From assembly GCF_009925085.1 (NCBI RefSeq), contig NZ_JAABNR010000012.1, positions 62,001 to 126,000 on the forward strand: a stretch of DNA of 64,000 nt, given 5' to 3'. Of the stretch, positions 34,607 through 43,456 are shown one piece after another (position 1 is the stretch's first letter; each line of letters begins with the position of its first letter). The DNA comes from Stagnihabitans tardus. GTDB taxonomy: Bacteria; Pseudomonadota; Alphaproteobacteria; Rhodobacterales; Rhodobacteraceae. The position numbers and the translations under genes were made by a program. The notes below the pieces were generated by a model. The model saw nothing but the letters and a program-made list of their open reading frames with translations, was not told the origin of the DNA and made no database searches.

Positions 34607-35503
34607 ATGGCCATTCTCATCACGGAAAAGACCAAGGTGATCGTGCAGGGCATGTCGGGTCGGATCGGCCAGTTCCATGCCGCCGACATGATCAAGAACG
34701 GCACCCAGGTGGTTGGCGGCGTGACGCCCGGCAAGGGCGGGCAAAGCCTGCTGGAGCGCCCGCTCTTCAACACGGTGCGCGAGGCGGTGGAGGCGACCGG
34801 GGCAGATGCCTCCCTCATCTTCGTCCCCCCGCCCTTCGCCGCCGATGCGATCATGGAGGCGGCCGATGCGGGGATCCGCACGGCGGTCTGCGTGACCGAC
34901 GGGCTGCCCTCGCAGGACATGATGCGGGTGAAGCGGTTTCTCCGCCGCTATCCTGAAAGCCGCAAGATGCGGCTGATCGGGCCGAATTGCGCGGGGGTCA
35001 TTTCTCCGGGCGTGGGCTTCATGGGCATCATGCCGCCCCATATCTACATGAAGGGCCGGGTTGGGATCGTGGGGCGGTCGGGCACCTTGGGCTATGAGGC
35101 GGCCTCCCAGATGAAGGCCCTGGGGATCGGGGTTTCGACCTCGGTCGGGATCGGGGGCGACCCGGTGAACGGGTCGAGCTTCAAGGACATCCTGGAGATG
35201 TTCCAGGCCGATCCCGAGACCGATGCGGTGATGATGATTGGCGAGATCGGCGGCCCGCAAGAGGCAGAGGCCGCCGCCTGGGTCGCGCGCCATATGACCA
35301 AGCCCGTGGTGGCCTATATCGCGGGGCTTTCCGCGCCCAAGGGGCGCAAGATGGGCCACGCGGGGGCGATCATCTCGGCTTTCGGTGAAAGCGCGCAGGA
35401 GAAGGTCGAGATCCTGACCGCGGCGGGCATCGTCGTGGCGCCGAACCCCAGTGCGATGGGCGAGACCATGGCGCGGGTGCTCATGCGGCGCGCGGCGGCG
35501 TAA
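34607..35503 (+). CDS. mtkB: Malate-CoA ligase subunit alpha
   Basis: The 298-aa protein has the CoA-binding Rossmann domain (VIVQGMSGRIGQFHAADMI) and the ligase domain with phosphohistidine motif KMGHAGAIISA, plus LIGPNCAGVISPG and VGIVGRSGTLGYEA. It begins MAILITEKTKVIVQGMSG, close to MtkB. It completes the four-gene serine-cycle operon. A REP pair and terminator follow it. Confidence 0.91.
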   Translation: MAILITEKTKVIVQGMSGRIGQFHAADMIKNGTQVVGGVTPGKGGQSLLERPLFNTVREAVEATGADASLIFVPPPFAADAIMEAADAGIRTAVCVTDGLPSQDMMRVKRFLRRYPESRKMRLIGPNCAGVISPGVGFMGIMPPHIYMKGRVGIVGRSGTLGYEAASQMKALGIGVSTSVGIGGDPVNGSSFKDILEMFQADPETDAVMMIGEIGGPQEAEAAAWVARHMTKPVVAYIAGLSAPKGRKMGHAGAIISAFGESAQEKVEILTAAGIVVAPNPSAMGETMARVLMRRAAA

Positions 35504-35508
35504 GGGGC

Positions 35509-35604
35509 CCCGGGGTCTACCCCGGGCTACGCAAAATGAAACAGAGCGCCCTTCCGACGAGGGGCGCTCTTTCGGCATCCGCGTAGCCCGGGGTAGACCC
35601 CGGG
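35509..35604. repeat. Paired inverted REP-like family A copies around a terminator
   Basis: Copy 3 (35509-35531, plus) and copy 4 (35582-35604, minus) face each other. Each has CCCGGGGT..ACCCCGGG with CTACG. Between them lies GAGCGCCCCT-type hairpin GAGCGCCC...GGGGCGCTC followed by TTTC (about 35541-35572). The unit resembles a BIME and sits exactly between the convergent mtkB and dtd genes. Confidence 0.8.
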
Positions 35605-35605
35605 T

Positions 35606-36046
35606 TTACAGCGTCTCCGTGTCCATCCAGATCGTGACCGGCCCGTCGTTGTTCAAGGACACATCCATATCCGCGCCGAAGATGCCGTTTGCGACCGGCA
35701 GGGTCTCGGCCAGCTTGGCGGAGAAGTGGTCGTAAAGCCGCTTCCCCTCCTCCGGGGCGGCGGCATAGGAAAACCCCGGCCGGTTGCCGCGCAGATCGGC
35801 GGCGAGGGTAAACTGGCTGACGACCAGGGCGCTGCCTTGGGTATCCACCACGGATTTGTTCATCTTGCCCGCCTCGTCCTTGAAGATCCGCAGCTTCAGG
35901 ATCTTGGCGGCGAGCTTGTCGGCCTCGGCCTCGGTGTCGCCCTGCATGGCACAGACCAGGATGAGGAGCCCGGGGCCGATCTCTCCGGTCACCGCGCCAT
36001 CGACGGTCACCGAAGCCCGGCTGACACGTTGCAGAAGCGCCCTCAC
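35606..36046 (-). CDS. dtd: D-aminoacyl-tRNA deacylase
   Basis: The 146-aa protein (start GTG 36046, [17 protein letters not shown]) has the DTD signatures [19 protein letters not shown] and the C-terminal [10 protein letters not shown] with the cross-subunit Gly/Pro region. It hydrolyses D-amino acids and glycine mischarged on tRNA. Its start overlaps the kinase stop (GTGA). Length equals the family norm of about 145. Confidence 0.95.
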   Translation of the reverse strand: MRALLQRVSRASVTVDGAVTGEIGPGLLILVCAMQGDTEAEADKLAAKILKLRIFKDEAGKMNKSVVDTQGSALVVSQFTLAADLRGNRPGFSYAAAPEEGKRLYDHFSAKLAETLPVANGIFGADMDVSLNNDGPVTIWMDTETL

Positions 36047-36966
36047 AATTCGTGCGCCCAGGGCGGGTTGGCGCCGGGGCGCGAGACGGTGACGGCGGCG
36101 GCCTTGGTGCCCAGCGTGAGGGCGGCGTCCAGTTCCGCATCGGTCACCGAAGCGATGCGCGCCTTGGTCAGCGCCCCTGCTTGGTGCAAGGCGCAAAGCG
36201 CGCCCGCGTTGAACGTGTCGCCCGCGCCGACGGTATCGGCAACGGTCACCTTGGTCGCGGCCACGAAGCGGTTTTGCGTCGCGGTGATCGCCCGGGCCCC
36301 CTCGGCGCCCTCGGTGATGAAGACGAGCTTCGGCCCCTTGGCGAGGATCTGACCCGCCAGCGCCGAGACATCGCCCTCGCCCATCAGCCAATGCAGGTCT
36401 TCGTCCGAGAGCTTCACGATATCGGCGGTGGCAATCATTCCCTTGATCCGGGCGCGGTATTGCGCCTCTTTGCCCGCGATGAAGCCGGGGCGGATATTGG
36501 GGTCGATCATGGTGACGCGGATGGCGGCTTCGCGGGCCTGCAGCGCGGCATAGGTCGAGGCGGCGGGGTCGTTGACCAGGGAGATGCCGCCGAAGAAGAG
36601 GGTGGAGATGCTTGCGGGCAGGACCGGCAGCTGATCCTGGGTCAGCATCAGGCCGGCCGTGTTCTCGTCGTAGAAAGCATAGGTCGCCTGGCCGTTCACC
36701 AGCTTGACGAAGGCCACGGTCGTCGGCCGACCGGACCGCGCGCAATACTGCGTATCGACCTTGGAGGCCTGGAGCGTATCGGCCAGGATCTCGCCCAGCA
36801 TGTCGGTGGAGATGCCCGAAAAGAAGGCCGAGGGCGCGCCGAGGCGGCCCAAGGCGATGGCGGTGTTGAAGACCGCGCCTCCGGCATAGGGGGCGAAGGC
36901 GGGTTCGCCTTCGGTGGACATGCGGGGCAGCATGTCGATCAGGGCTTCGCCACAGCTGAGAATCAT
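36043..36966 (-). CDS. PfkB-family sugar kinase (fructokinase-like)
   Basis: The 307-aa ribokinase-fold protein begins [14 protein letters not shown] and carries the PfkB signature [14 protein letters not shown] with the catalytic Asp. PGGAVFNTA-like [16 protein letters not shown] is the sugar-site region, and [11 protein letters not shown] resembles bacterial fructokinases. Fructose is the most likely substrate but other hexoses or nucleosides cannot be excluded. It is coupled to dtd. Confidence 0.87.
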   Translation of the reverse strand: MILSCGEALIDMLPRMSTEGEPAFAPYAGGAVFNTAIALGRLGAPSAFFSGISTDMLGEILADTLQASKVDTQYCARSGRPTTVAFVKLVNGQATYAFYDENTAGLMLTQDQLPVLPASISTLFFGGISLVNDPAASTYAALQAREAAIRVTMIDPNIRPGFIAGKEAQYRARIKGMIATADIVKLSDEDLHWLMGEGDVSALAGQILAKGPKLVFITEGAEGARAITATQNRFVAATKVTVADTVGAGDTFNAGALCALHQAGALTKARIASVTDAELDAALTLGTKAAAVTVSRPGANPPWAHEL

Positions 36967-37023
36967 TCGGAACCTCCCGGGTTTTCGGCAGATTAGCCTT
37001 TCAGGGGCTGTTAGCGCAAACAG

Positions 37024-37986
37024 TCAGGCGAAAAAGGGCTGCAAAGCGGTTCGGATGCGCTCCAAGGGCGTGGCGCCGTTGAGGTCAGGGGTGAAACGCT
37101 CGCCGGTGATCGCCTCATAGGCCTGGATGTAGACGGCGCTGGTCTGTTCGATCATCGCCGCCGGGATCTCGGGGATCTCGTCCTTGTAGGGGTCGCAGCG
37201 GGCGGCGACCCAGGATCGGATCACGTCCTTGTCGAAGGAGGGCGGGCGGGTGCCAGCCTCGAAGGCCTGGGCATAGCCATCGGCCAGCCAATAGCGCGAG
37301 GAGTCCGGGGTGTGGATCTCGTCGGCGATCAGGATATTGCCCGCGAGATCGGTGCCGAACTCGTATTTCGTGTCCACCAGGATCAGCCCGCGCTCGGCCG
37401 CCATCTTCTGCCCGCGCTCAAACAGCGCCAGGGCGGCCTCGGAGACCTTGTCCCATTGCGCCTTGGTCAGAAGCCCCTGGGCGAGGATTTCAGCCGAGGT
37501 CAGGGGCTCGTCATGGCCGCCGTCGAAGGCCTTGGAGGTCGGCGTGATGATCGCCTGGGGCAGGGCCTGGTTGTCGCGCAGGCCCTCGGGGAGGGTATGG
37601 CCATACATTTGACGGACCCCCGCCCGGTATTGCGTGAGCACCGAGGTCGAGGTCGTCCCCGCCAGATAGCCACGCACCACGACTTCCACGGGAAGGATCG
37701 TCAAGCGCTTGCCGATGACCACATTGGGGTCGGGATAGGAGATCACGTGGTTGGGGAGGATATCGGCGGTGCGCTCGAACCAGAACCGCGCGATCTGGGT
37801 CAGGACCTGGCCCTTGAAGGGGATGGCAGCAAGGATGCGGTCGAAGGCGGAAATCCGGTCCGAGGCCACCAGGATGCGCCGGCCATCGGGGTTTTCCGCA
37901 TCGGCGGGCAGGTCGTAACAGTCGCGGACCTTGCCGAAATAGGGATTGGGCAGCTCGGGAATGCGGGCGTGGTCAAGGGTGCGCAT
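37024..37986 (-). CDS. purC: SAICAR synthase
   Basis: The 320-aa protein shows [50 protein letters not shown] and [15 protein letters not shown], all diagnostic of PurC. It joins CAIR and aspartate with ATP in purine synthesis. The length is that of the long (about 300 aa) type rather than the 237-aa E. coli type. The 268-base gap upstream holds family B repeats and a long hairpin. Confidence 0.96.
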   Translation of the reverse strand: MRTLDHARIPELPNPYFGKVRDCYDLPADAENPDGRRILVASDRISAFDRILAAIPFKGQVLTQIARFWFERTADILPNHVISYPDPNVVIGKRLTILPVEVVVRGYLAGTTSTSVLTQYRAGVRQMYGHTLPEGLRDNQALPQAIITPTSKAFDGGHDEPLTSAEILAQGLLTKAQWDKVSEAALALFERGQKMAAERGLILVDTKYEFGTDLAGNILIADEIHTPDSSRYWLADGYAQAFEAGTRPPSFDKDVIRSWVAARCDPYKDEIPEIPAAMIEQTSAVYIQAYEAITGERFTPDLNGATPLERIRTALQPFFA

Positions 37987-38049
37987 GTTTGCCTCCGGGG
38001 TTCAGGGCCATGTGCAACGGGACCGGGTCCATGTCAACGGGCAGGCGGG

Positions 38050-38094
38050 TCCGCCAGGGACCAGAGCGCCAAAGGCGCTTTGGTCCCTGGCGGA
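38050..38094. repeat. 21-bp-stem hairpin upstream of purC
   Basis: Positions 38050-38070 and 38074-38094 pair over 21 bases with a single G-T position and an AAA loop. It directly precedes the family B element at 38101 and may be its outer module. Confidence 0.75.
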
Positions 38095-38100
38095 GGAGGC

Positions 38101-38185
38101 GGGGGCTGCCGCCCCCGCACCCCCGCTTCAAGGGGAGCACGCTCCCTTTGAAAATCCCCGTGGATATTTGGGCCAGTGTGAAAAG
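38101..38185 (+). repeat. Family B palindromic repeat copy 4
   Basis: Hairpin GGGGGCTGCCGCCCCC, then a second hairpin TTCAAGGGGAGC / GCTCCCTTTGAA, then CCCCGTGGATATTTGGGCC and AGTGTGAAAAG. The plan matches copy 3 in xdhA with paired base changes. Confidence 0.85.
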
Positions 38186-38215
38186 CAAGGGGCGCGGAGG
38201 TTTGGCGCCGCGCCT

Positions 38216-38240
38216 CTTTCAGCTTGGGTCAAATATTCAT
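38216..38240 (-). repeat. Family B core copy 5, inverted
   Basis: On the minus strand GAATATTTGACCCAAGC followed by TGAAAG matches the core of the family. It faces copy 4 across 30 bases, forming an inverted pair in the gap after the zinc-ribbon gene. Confidence 0.65.
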
Positions 38241-38254
38241 CTGGTGGCCTGGCA

Positions 38255-39376
38255 TCAGGCGTTTTGCGTGACGTACCAGACCACGCCCGCCACCACGGCG
38301 GCAGCCAGCACGGCGAAGGCGATCTTCCAGACGGACCAGGGGCGTTCGCCCTGGACCTCGCCGGTCTGGCCGTTCACCAGGAAGCGATAGCTTTTGCCGT
38401 TGTACTTGTAGGCCGCCATCCAGATCGGCAGCAGGATGTGCTTGAAAGTCTCGTCCTGCCAATCGACATCCATCTTGTCGATCCGCTGTTCATCCCCGCC
38501 GATGTCGCGGCGGATGTCGCCCTGGATCACATATTCCATCTTCTGCCGCGCCACCTGGTGGCCATCGGCCAAGGCCACCGTATAGCCCTCGGCCGAAAAG
38601 CCTGCGAGGTAATCCGGGCGGTAGGGCTCCAGGAGCGAGAGGTCCCAGGGCTCCAGGTGCTCGGCCAGGTTGGTGGGGAGCGCCGTCGAGGCGATGGCCA
38701 GAACGTCGTCGAAATCGCGGGCGACATGGCCGCGCACATTCGACCAGCGGATCTTGCGGACCTGTTCCTGGCGCTGTTCGTTGCGGCCGTTGACATTGAC
38801 CGTCACCGTGCGCGTCTCGTAATAGGCATCGCCGCGCTGGCCACGGTAATCGGTCTCGGTATCGGCGTCGAAGGTCCAATAGGGGACATAGATGCCGTTC
38901 ATCTCGCGCCCCGAGCGGGTGTATTGCAGGAGCCCGTTGGGCGCGAACCACAAGGAGCCCAGCCAATCCAGCATCGCCTTGTGAGCGGTCTTTTCGTCCA
39001 GCTGGAAGGGCAGGACGGCCTGCGGCTTCAGCTTGCGTGTCGACCCGGTGTCCACCACGACCGGCGAGGCGCAGAAGGGGCATTCGGCCGCATGCTTGGC
39101 GCCGTCGAACTGCACCTGGGCGCCGCAATTGGGGCATTTCGTCGCCCGGACCTCGGCGGTCTGGGCCAGGGGCATGTCGTTGGAGAGGCCGCGCGCCAGG
39201 GGGATTTCCTCGAAGCGCTTGACCTTGGTGCCCGCGCCCCAGGGGCCCTTGGAGGCCTCGCCCGCGATCTCTTGCTCATGGCCGCAATGGGCGCATTTCA
39301 GGCGGGTAGCGCCGGGGGCAAAGCGCAGCTCTGCCCCGCATTGCCCGCAGGGATAGCGGTGTTCTTCGGCGATCAT
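38255..39376 (-). CDS. Zinc-ribbon protein with C-terminal membrane anchor (YdjG-like)
   Basis: The 373-aa protein has two double-CxxC zinc ribbons: CGQC...CAHC (residues 10-31) and CPNC...CPFC (residues 81-100). A beta-rich middle region follows (PYWTFDADTETDYRGQRGD, ILLPIWMAAYKYNGKSYRFL) and one membrane helix at the C-terminus (WKIAFAVLAAAVVAGVVWYV). This arrangement recalls B. subtilis YdjG, which works with the SPFH protein YdjI. The SPFH-type gene lies one base upstream here, which supports that reading. It is often misannotated as a PriA-like helicase, but there are no helicase motifs. Confidence 0.82.
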   Translation of the reverse strand: MIAEEHRYPCGQCGAELRFAPGATRLKCAHCGHEQEIAGEASKGPWGAGTKVKRFEEIPLARGLSNDMPLAQTAEVRATKCPNCGAQVQFDGAKHAAECPFCASPVVVDTGSTRKLKPQAVLPFQLDEKTAHKAMLDWLGSLWFAPNGLLQYTRSGREMNGIYVPYWTFDADTETDYRGQRGDAYYETRTVTVNVNGRNEQRQEQVRKIRWSNVRGHVARDFDDVLAIASTALPTNLAEHLEPWDLSLLEPYRPDYLAGFSAEGYTVALADGHQVARQKMEYVIQGDIRRDIGGDEQRIDKMDVDWQDETFKHILLPIWMAAYKYNGKSYRFLVNGQTGEVQGERPWSVWKIAFAVLAAAVVAGVVWYVTQNA

Positions 39377-39377
39377 C

Positions 39378-40460
39378 TCAGACCCCGGGCGGAGGCGGCG
39401 GCGGCACCTGGCCGAAGAGACGGGTGAGCTCGGTCTCTCCGGCGGCTTTCCAGCCGTCCTGGCCGGCCGTCCAGACCATGGAGGCCCGCCCGAAGCCGGG
39501 CTGCTGGGTCAGCTGGGCCTCGGTGAAGGGCCCTTGCGTCTGGCCATTCACCGCCAGGTGCCATTGCTTGCCCATGGGCGGAGGGGGCGGCGGGGCGGCG
39601 GCAGGCTGGGCTCCCCAAGGCCCGGCGGCCTGGGCGCCCATATTGAACCCCATGCCCGCCCCCATGGCCGCGCCCATCGTGGCCCCCATGGCGGAACCGG
39701 GCTGAGCCATGCCCTCGGCCGCGTTGAACTGCATGTATTTGTTGAGGTCGCCCGCAATCCCCATAGAGGTGCGCTTGTCGAGCACCTTTTCGACCTCGTC
39801 GGGCAGCGAGATATTCTCGATGTAGAATTCCGGCAGGGTCAGGCCATAACCCGCCACCGTGGGCGCAATCGCCTGGCCCACCAGTTTCGCCAGGTCGACC
39901 GTATTGGCCGCCATGTCCAGGACCGGGATGCCGGATTTCGCCAGCGCCTGGCTCATCTGCTGGACGATGATGTTGCGGATCTGGGTCGAGACCTCATCGG
40001 CGGTGAATTCGCCATCGGTGCCGACGATCTCTTTCAGGAACAGGCCGGGGTCGGAGACCCGCATGGAATAGTTGCCGAAGGCGCGGATGCGGACCGGCCC
40101 GAACTCCGGGTCGCGGCACATGATCGGGTTCTGCGTGCCCCATTTCAGGTCGTTGAAGCGGGTGGTCGAGACGAAATAGACCTCGGCCTTGAAGGGCGAC
40201 TGGAAGGCGTGGTCCCAGTGCTGCAGGGTCGTCATGATCGGCATGTTGTTGGTCTGAAGCTCGTAGAGCCCCGGGCCGAAGACATCGGCGATCTGGCCCT
40301 CGTTGACGAAGACCGCCGCCTGGCCCTCACGCACCGTCAGCTTGGCGCCGTATTTGATCGCATTGTCGCGCCGTTCAAAGCGCCAGACCATCGTGTCGCG
40401 GGTGTCATCGGTCCAGGAAATGACGTCGATGAACTCGCCTTTGAGAAATCCGAAAACCAT
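39378..40460 (-). CDS. SPFH-domain virion-core-like protein with C-terminal GYF domain (YdjI-like)
   Basis: The 360-aa protein begins with MVFGFLKGEFIDVISWTDD, then RDNAIKYGAKLTVREGQAAV and FGPGLYELQTNNMPI, which are typical of the YdjI/virion-core SPFH family. A Gly/Ala/Met-rich linker follows (residues about 255-300), then a GYF_2-like domain WHLAVNGQTQGPFTEAQL and a PPPPPP end. SPFH proteins form membrane-bound oligomers. It is adjacent to the zinc-ribbon membrane protein, as YdjG and YdjI are in Bacillus. A role in membrane stress is inferred. Confidence 0.85.
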   Translation of the reverse strand: MVFGFLKGEFIDVISWTDDTRDTMVWRFERRDNAIKYGAKLTVREGQAAVFVNEGQIADVFGPGLYELQTNNMPIMTTLQHWDHAFQSPFKAEVYFVSTTRFNDLKWGTQNPIMCRDPEFGPVRIRAFGNYSMRVSDPGLFLKEIVGTDGEFTADEVSTQIRNIIVQQMSQALAKSGIPVLDMAANTVDLAKLVGQAIAPTVAGYGLTLPEFYIENISLPDEVEKVLDKRTSMGIAGDLNKYMQFNAAEGMAQPGSAMGATMGAAMGAGMGFNMGAQAAGPWGAQPAAAPPPPPPMGKQWHLAVNGQTQGPFTEAQLTQQPGFGRASMVWTAGQDGWKAAGETELTRLFGQVPPPPPPGV

Positions 40461-40475
40461 GGGTCACCTCCGGGG

Positions 40476-41408
40476 TCAGGTTTGACCGTCCATCAGACGG
40501 GTTGCAAGGCTTTCCACCACGGGCCGCGCCTCTTCGGCTGTCATGCCGGGGCGCAGGTCGGGGGAATAGAGGATCCGCAGCATCAGCTCGTCCATCCGCG
40601 TCAGAAGCGCGAATTCCTGGTCGTCGTTGAAGATCGAGGGCCGGGCGATGTTGCTGTCATTGGGCAGGCCAAGTGCCTGGGCCAGTTCCTCATGCAGGCA
40701 GGTCTGCATCAGGAGGAGCGGGTGTTCGGCGGGGATCACGGCGGCGGCGCGGGTATAGATCGGGCTGTCGCCATCGGACTGGCTGAGCACCTGACAATAG
40801 GCGCTGTCGGGCATATGGGTGGCCGCCGCAAGCTGGCTGTCGGTCAGGCCCGGCATCTCGGCGGCGATCTTCGGCCCCAGGGCCGCACGTTCTTCCAGGC
40901 TGCCGATATGGATGAAGAAATTCGGGTTGCTTGCGTTCAGCGTGATCGGCAGGCCGGTCAGCCGCGAGAGGCGGGCGAGGTAAGAGCTGACCATGACCCG
41001 ATCCGCCGCCGCCTGGTCCGGGGGCACCGAGGCGCCGATCTGCAAGGACACGCGGATCGGCCCGTTCCAGCGCTGCAAGGGGATGGCGTTGCGCTGGCCC
41101 GTGATCTCGCCGCCCGAAAACTCCTCGAAGAAGGCGACCGAGAGGAAGGCGCGGGCCAGCATGGCATCGGTGAAGGGCGTGTCCTCGCCGCCGCCATCGG
41201 TGCGCAAGAGGCCGTTGTCCAAGAGCCGGGCCTGGACGGCGGCATAGCGCGCCGACAGCGCCTGGCTTGCGGCCGAGGCCACGGGAGCGGGCGGAGGGGC
41301 CGCCATGGGCGCGGGGGCCCGTGGTGGCTGCACCGGCGCGCAGGCCGCGAGGGCCAAAAGCCCAGCCGCCAGCGCGCCCCCTGCCCAAAGGGTCCTTCCG
41401 TCGCGCAT
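40476..41408 (-). CDS. DUF2927 lipoprotein
   Basis: The 310-aa protein has a lipoprotein signal (LLALAAC, lipidated Cys about residue 23) and a Pro/Ala-rich linker. The body includes FFEEFSGG, RWNGPIRVSLQIG and the segment CLHEELAQALGLPNDS, a protease-like HExxQ motif of the DUF2927 family. It is probably anchored in the outer or inner membrane leaflet facing the periplasm. Its start overlaps the TelA stop by one base, tying it to the XpaC/TelA/SPFH set. Confidence 0.82.
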   Translation of the reverse strand: MRDGRTLWAGGALAAGLLALAACAPVQPPRAPAPMAAPPPAPVASAASQALSARYAAVQARLLDNGLLRTDGGGEDTPFTDAMLARAFLSVAFFEEFSGGEITGQRNAIPLQRWNGPIRVSLQIGASVPPDQAAADRVMVSSYLARLSRLTGLPITLNASNPNFFIHIGSLEERAALGPKIAAEMPGLTDSQLAAATHMPDSAYCQVLSQSDGDSPIYTRAAAVIPAEHPLLLMQTCLHEELAQALGLPNDSNIARPSIFNDDQEFALLTRMDELMLRILYSPDLRPGMTAEEARPVVESLATRLMDGQT

Positions 41409-42583
41409 CAGCCCGAGATCGCCCCGCCCGCCGTCGCCCGGGACCGAGAGGCCGAGAGCGTGTCGCGCAGCTGGGTCTCCATCTTGCCGAGCTCTTCTTC
41501 GGCGGCGATGCGCTTGGCCTTGCCCTCGTCGGCGATGCGAAGGCTATCCTCGATCGTGGCGATGAGGGTGTCGTTGGCCTTCTTCACCGCCTCGATGTCG
41601 AAGATGCCACGCTCCATCTCGGTGCGGACGATCTGGTTCGCCTCGCGCAGGTTCTCGGCGTTCTTGGTCAGAAGCTCGTTGGTCAGGTCATTGGCATCCT
41701 TGATCGCCTCGGCCGCATCGCGGCTCCGCTGGATGGTGACGGCCTGGGCGAGCTGGGTCTCCCAGAGCGGAACGGTGTTCAGAAGCGTCGAGCTGATCTT
41801 GCCGACCAGGCTCTTGTCATTCTCCTGCACCAGGCGGATCGAGGGCAGGGACTGCATCGTCACTTGCCGGGTCAGCTGCAGGTCCATCACGCGACGTTCC
41901 AGGTCGTCGCGGGCGGCGCGGATGTCGCGGAGCTCTTGCGCTTTCTTGACCTGGTCGTCAGCCGGGGCGGCGGTCACCGCAGCCTCGGCGGCGGGGATGG
42001 TCTTGGTGTCCAGTTCCGCGATCTTGGCCTTGCCAGCGGCGATGTAAAGGCCCAGTTCATCGAAGAAGGTCAGGGTCTTGGCGTAAAGGATGTCCAGCGC
42101 CTTGATGTCTTTCAGCAAAGCGGTCTGGTGGCCCATCAGGTTGCCCGTGATCTTGTCGATCTGGGTCTGGACCTCTTCATAGCGCTCCATGAACTGCACC
42201 ACGGGCGTCGCGGCGCCGGTCAGCTTTTCCCACCAGGACCGCTCGCGGCCGGGGTCGAGCTCGCTGCCCGAAAAGCCGCGGATCGTCGCCACGATCTCGG
42301 TCAGGGCGGCGCCCGCCGGGCCCACGTCCTTGTTCTTGACGCCGTTCAGCATCTCTTGGGAGATGACCTGAAGCTCGGCCTGGGCGCCTGCCCCGAAAGA
42401 GATGATCGATTGCGTGTTGGTCAGGTCGATTTCCGCCATGCGCTTTTCGATCTCGGCGGCTTGCGGGGCGGTGGCGGCTTCCAGCGCCACGACCTCGGAG
42501 ACCGGGACGGGCAGGATCGCCCGGGTCACTTGTTCGACCTCGGCGAGCGCGGTGGTGGCGGCGGCTTGGATGGTCTCGGACAT
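41408..42583 (-). CDS. TelA-family (toxic anion resistance) protein
   Basis: The 391-aa, mostly helical, cytoplasmic protein matches the TelA/KlaA family: FMERYEEVQTQIDKITGNLM, LDILYAKTLTFFDELGLYIA, VMDLQLTRQVTMQSLPSIRL and WETQLAQAVTIQRSRDAAEA. TelA proteins occur with Ter stress-response and XpaC proteins and affect resistance to tellurite, nisin and membrane stress. Direct function is unclear. It lies between the XpaC and DUF2927 genes in one operon. Confidence 0.92.
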   Translation of the reverse strand: MSETIQAAATTALAEVEQVTRAILPVPVSEVVALEAATAPQAAEIEKRMAEIDLTNTQSIISFGAGAQAELQVISQEMLNGVKNKDVGPAGAALTEIVATIRGFSGSELDPGRERSWWEKLTGAATPVVQFMERYEEVQTQIDKITGNLMGHQTALLKDIKALDILYAKTLTFFDELGLYIAAGKAKIAELDTKTIPAAEAAVTAAPADDQVKKAQELRDIRAARDDLERRVMDLQLTRQVTMQSLPSIRLVQENDKSLVGKISSTLLNTVPLWETQLAQAVTIQRSRDAAEAIKDANDLTNELLTKNAENLREANQIVRTEMERGIFDIEAVKKANDTLIATIEDSLRIADEGKAKRIAAEEELGKMETQLRDTLSASRSRATAGGAISG

Positions 42584-42595
42584 GGTAAACCCCTA

Positions 42596-43456
42596 TCAGG
42601 CTTGAAATTTGAGACGGTCGCGGAGGACCTGGATTTCGATGTCCAAACCGGTCTGGTCATTGGACAGAAGCTTTTGCGTGCGGTCGGCGAAGTTGGTTTC
42701 AAGATCGGTCAGAAGCGCCTCGTAATCGGCGCGGGCCTTCGGGTTGGGACCTGCGGCCAGGAGGTCCGCAAGCTTGATCGTCGCATCCCGCGCGCCTTGC
42801 AGATAGACCGACAGATAGGCGCGGGCGGCGCTGAGGTCGCGGGGGTCGTTCTCCACCTGTCGGAAGAGCTTGCGGGCGGCCTGGGAGAAGCTTTCGACGC
42901 GGGATTCCAGGGCGCCGTCGCGGGCGCGCAGGATGGCGTCCTTCATCTGGGCCAGGGTCGCCTCGGCCTCCGAGACCGCGCGGGCGACGCGGTCGGTCTG
43001 GTAGAGGTCGACACCCTCCATCCCCTTGTCCTTCAAGGGGTCGATGCCGAAGGCGCCCAGGTGCAGCCCCGCGCCGATCATGCCGATGGCGAAGAGCGCC
43101 AGGGGATTGACCTGCCAGAGGAAGGCGCCCGCCATCAGCGCGGCTCCGGTCAGGCAGGCGGCGAGGATCTTGCGCGGCAGGGCCGGGCGGCGCGAGACGC
43201 GCCGCGCCTGGTATTCGGCCTCGGCCTTCAGCCCCTCACGGGTCAGCCAGGCGGCAAGGATCATGAGGCCCGCGGCCAGGAGGCCCGAGAACAGCGCGGG
43301 CGTGCCGCCCGAGAAGGCCTTGAACAGGAAGGGAAAAGCCAAAGCGAACATCAGGCCCGACTTCAGCCCCGTGCCAGAGGGCGGCGGGGTGGCCGGAACG
43401 GTCGTATCTCCCTGCGGCGCCCCGGGGGAATATTTGCCGACGATCCTGCGGGCCAT
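42596..43456 (-). CDS. XpaC-family membrane protein
   Basis: The 286-aa protein has four hydrophobic segments near residues 30-65 and 100-135, followed by a cytoplasmic helical domain with VARAVSEAEATLAQMKDAI and FRQVENDPRDLSAARAYLSV, typical of XpaC (annotated as 5-bromo-4-chloroindolyl phosphate hydrolysis protein). XpaC and TelA are consistent genomic partners. Its start overlaps the stop of a 27-aa membrane peptide gene (TGATG). Confidence 0.87.
   Translation of the reverse strand: MARRIVGKYSPGAPQGDTTVPATPPPSGTGLKSGLMFALAFPFLFKAFSGGTPALFSGLLAAGLMILAAWLTREGLKAEAEYQARRVSRRPALPRKILAACLTGAALMAGAFLWQVNPLALFAIGMIGAGLHLGAFGIDPLKDKGMEGVDLYQTDRVARAVSEAEATLAQMKDAILRARDGALESRVESFSQAARKLFRQVENDPRDLSAARAYLSVYLQGARDATIKLADLLAAGPNPKARADYEALLTDLETNFADRTQKLLSNDQTGLDIEIQVLRDRLKFQA

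Noticed and set aside
38255-39376. Primosomal helicase (PriA) annotation for the zinc-ribbon protein
   Set aside because: No Walker A/B or helicase motifs are present; only the CxxC pairs resemble PriA.
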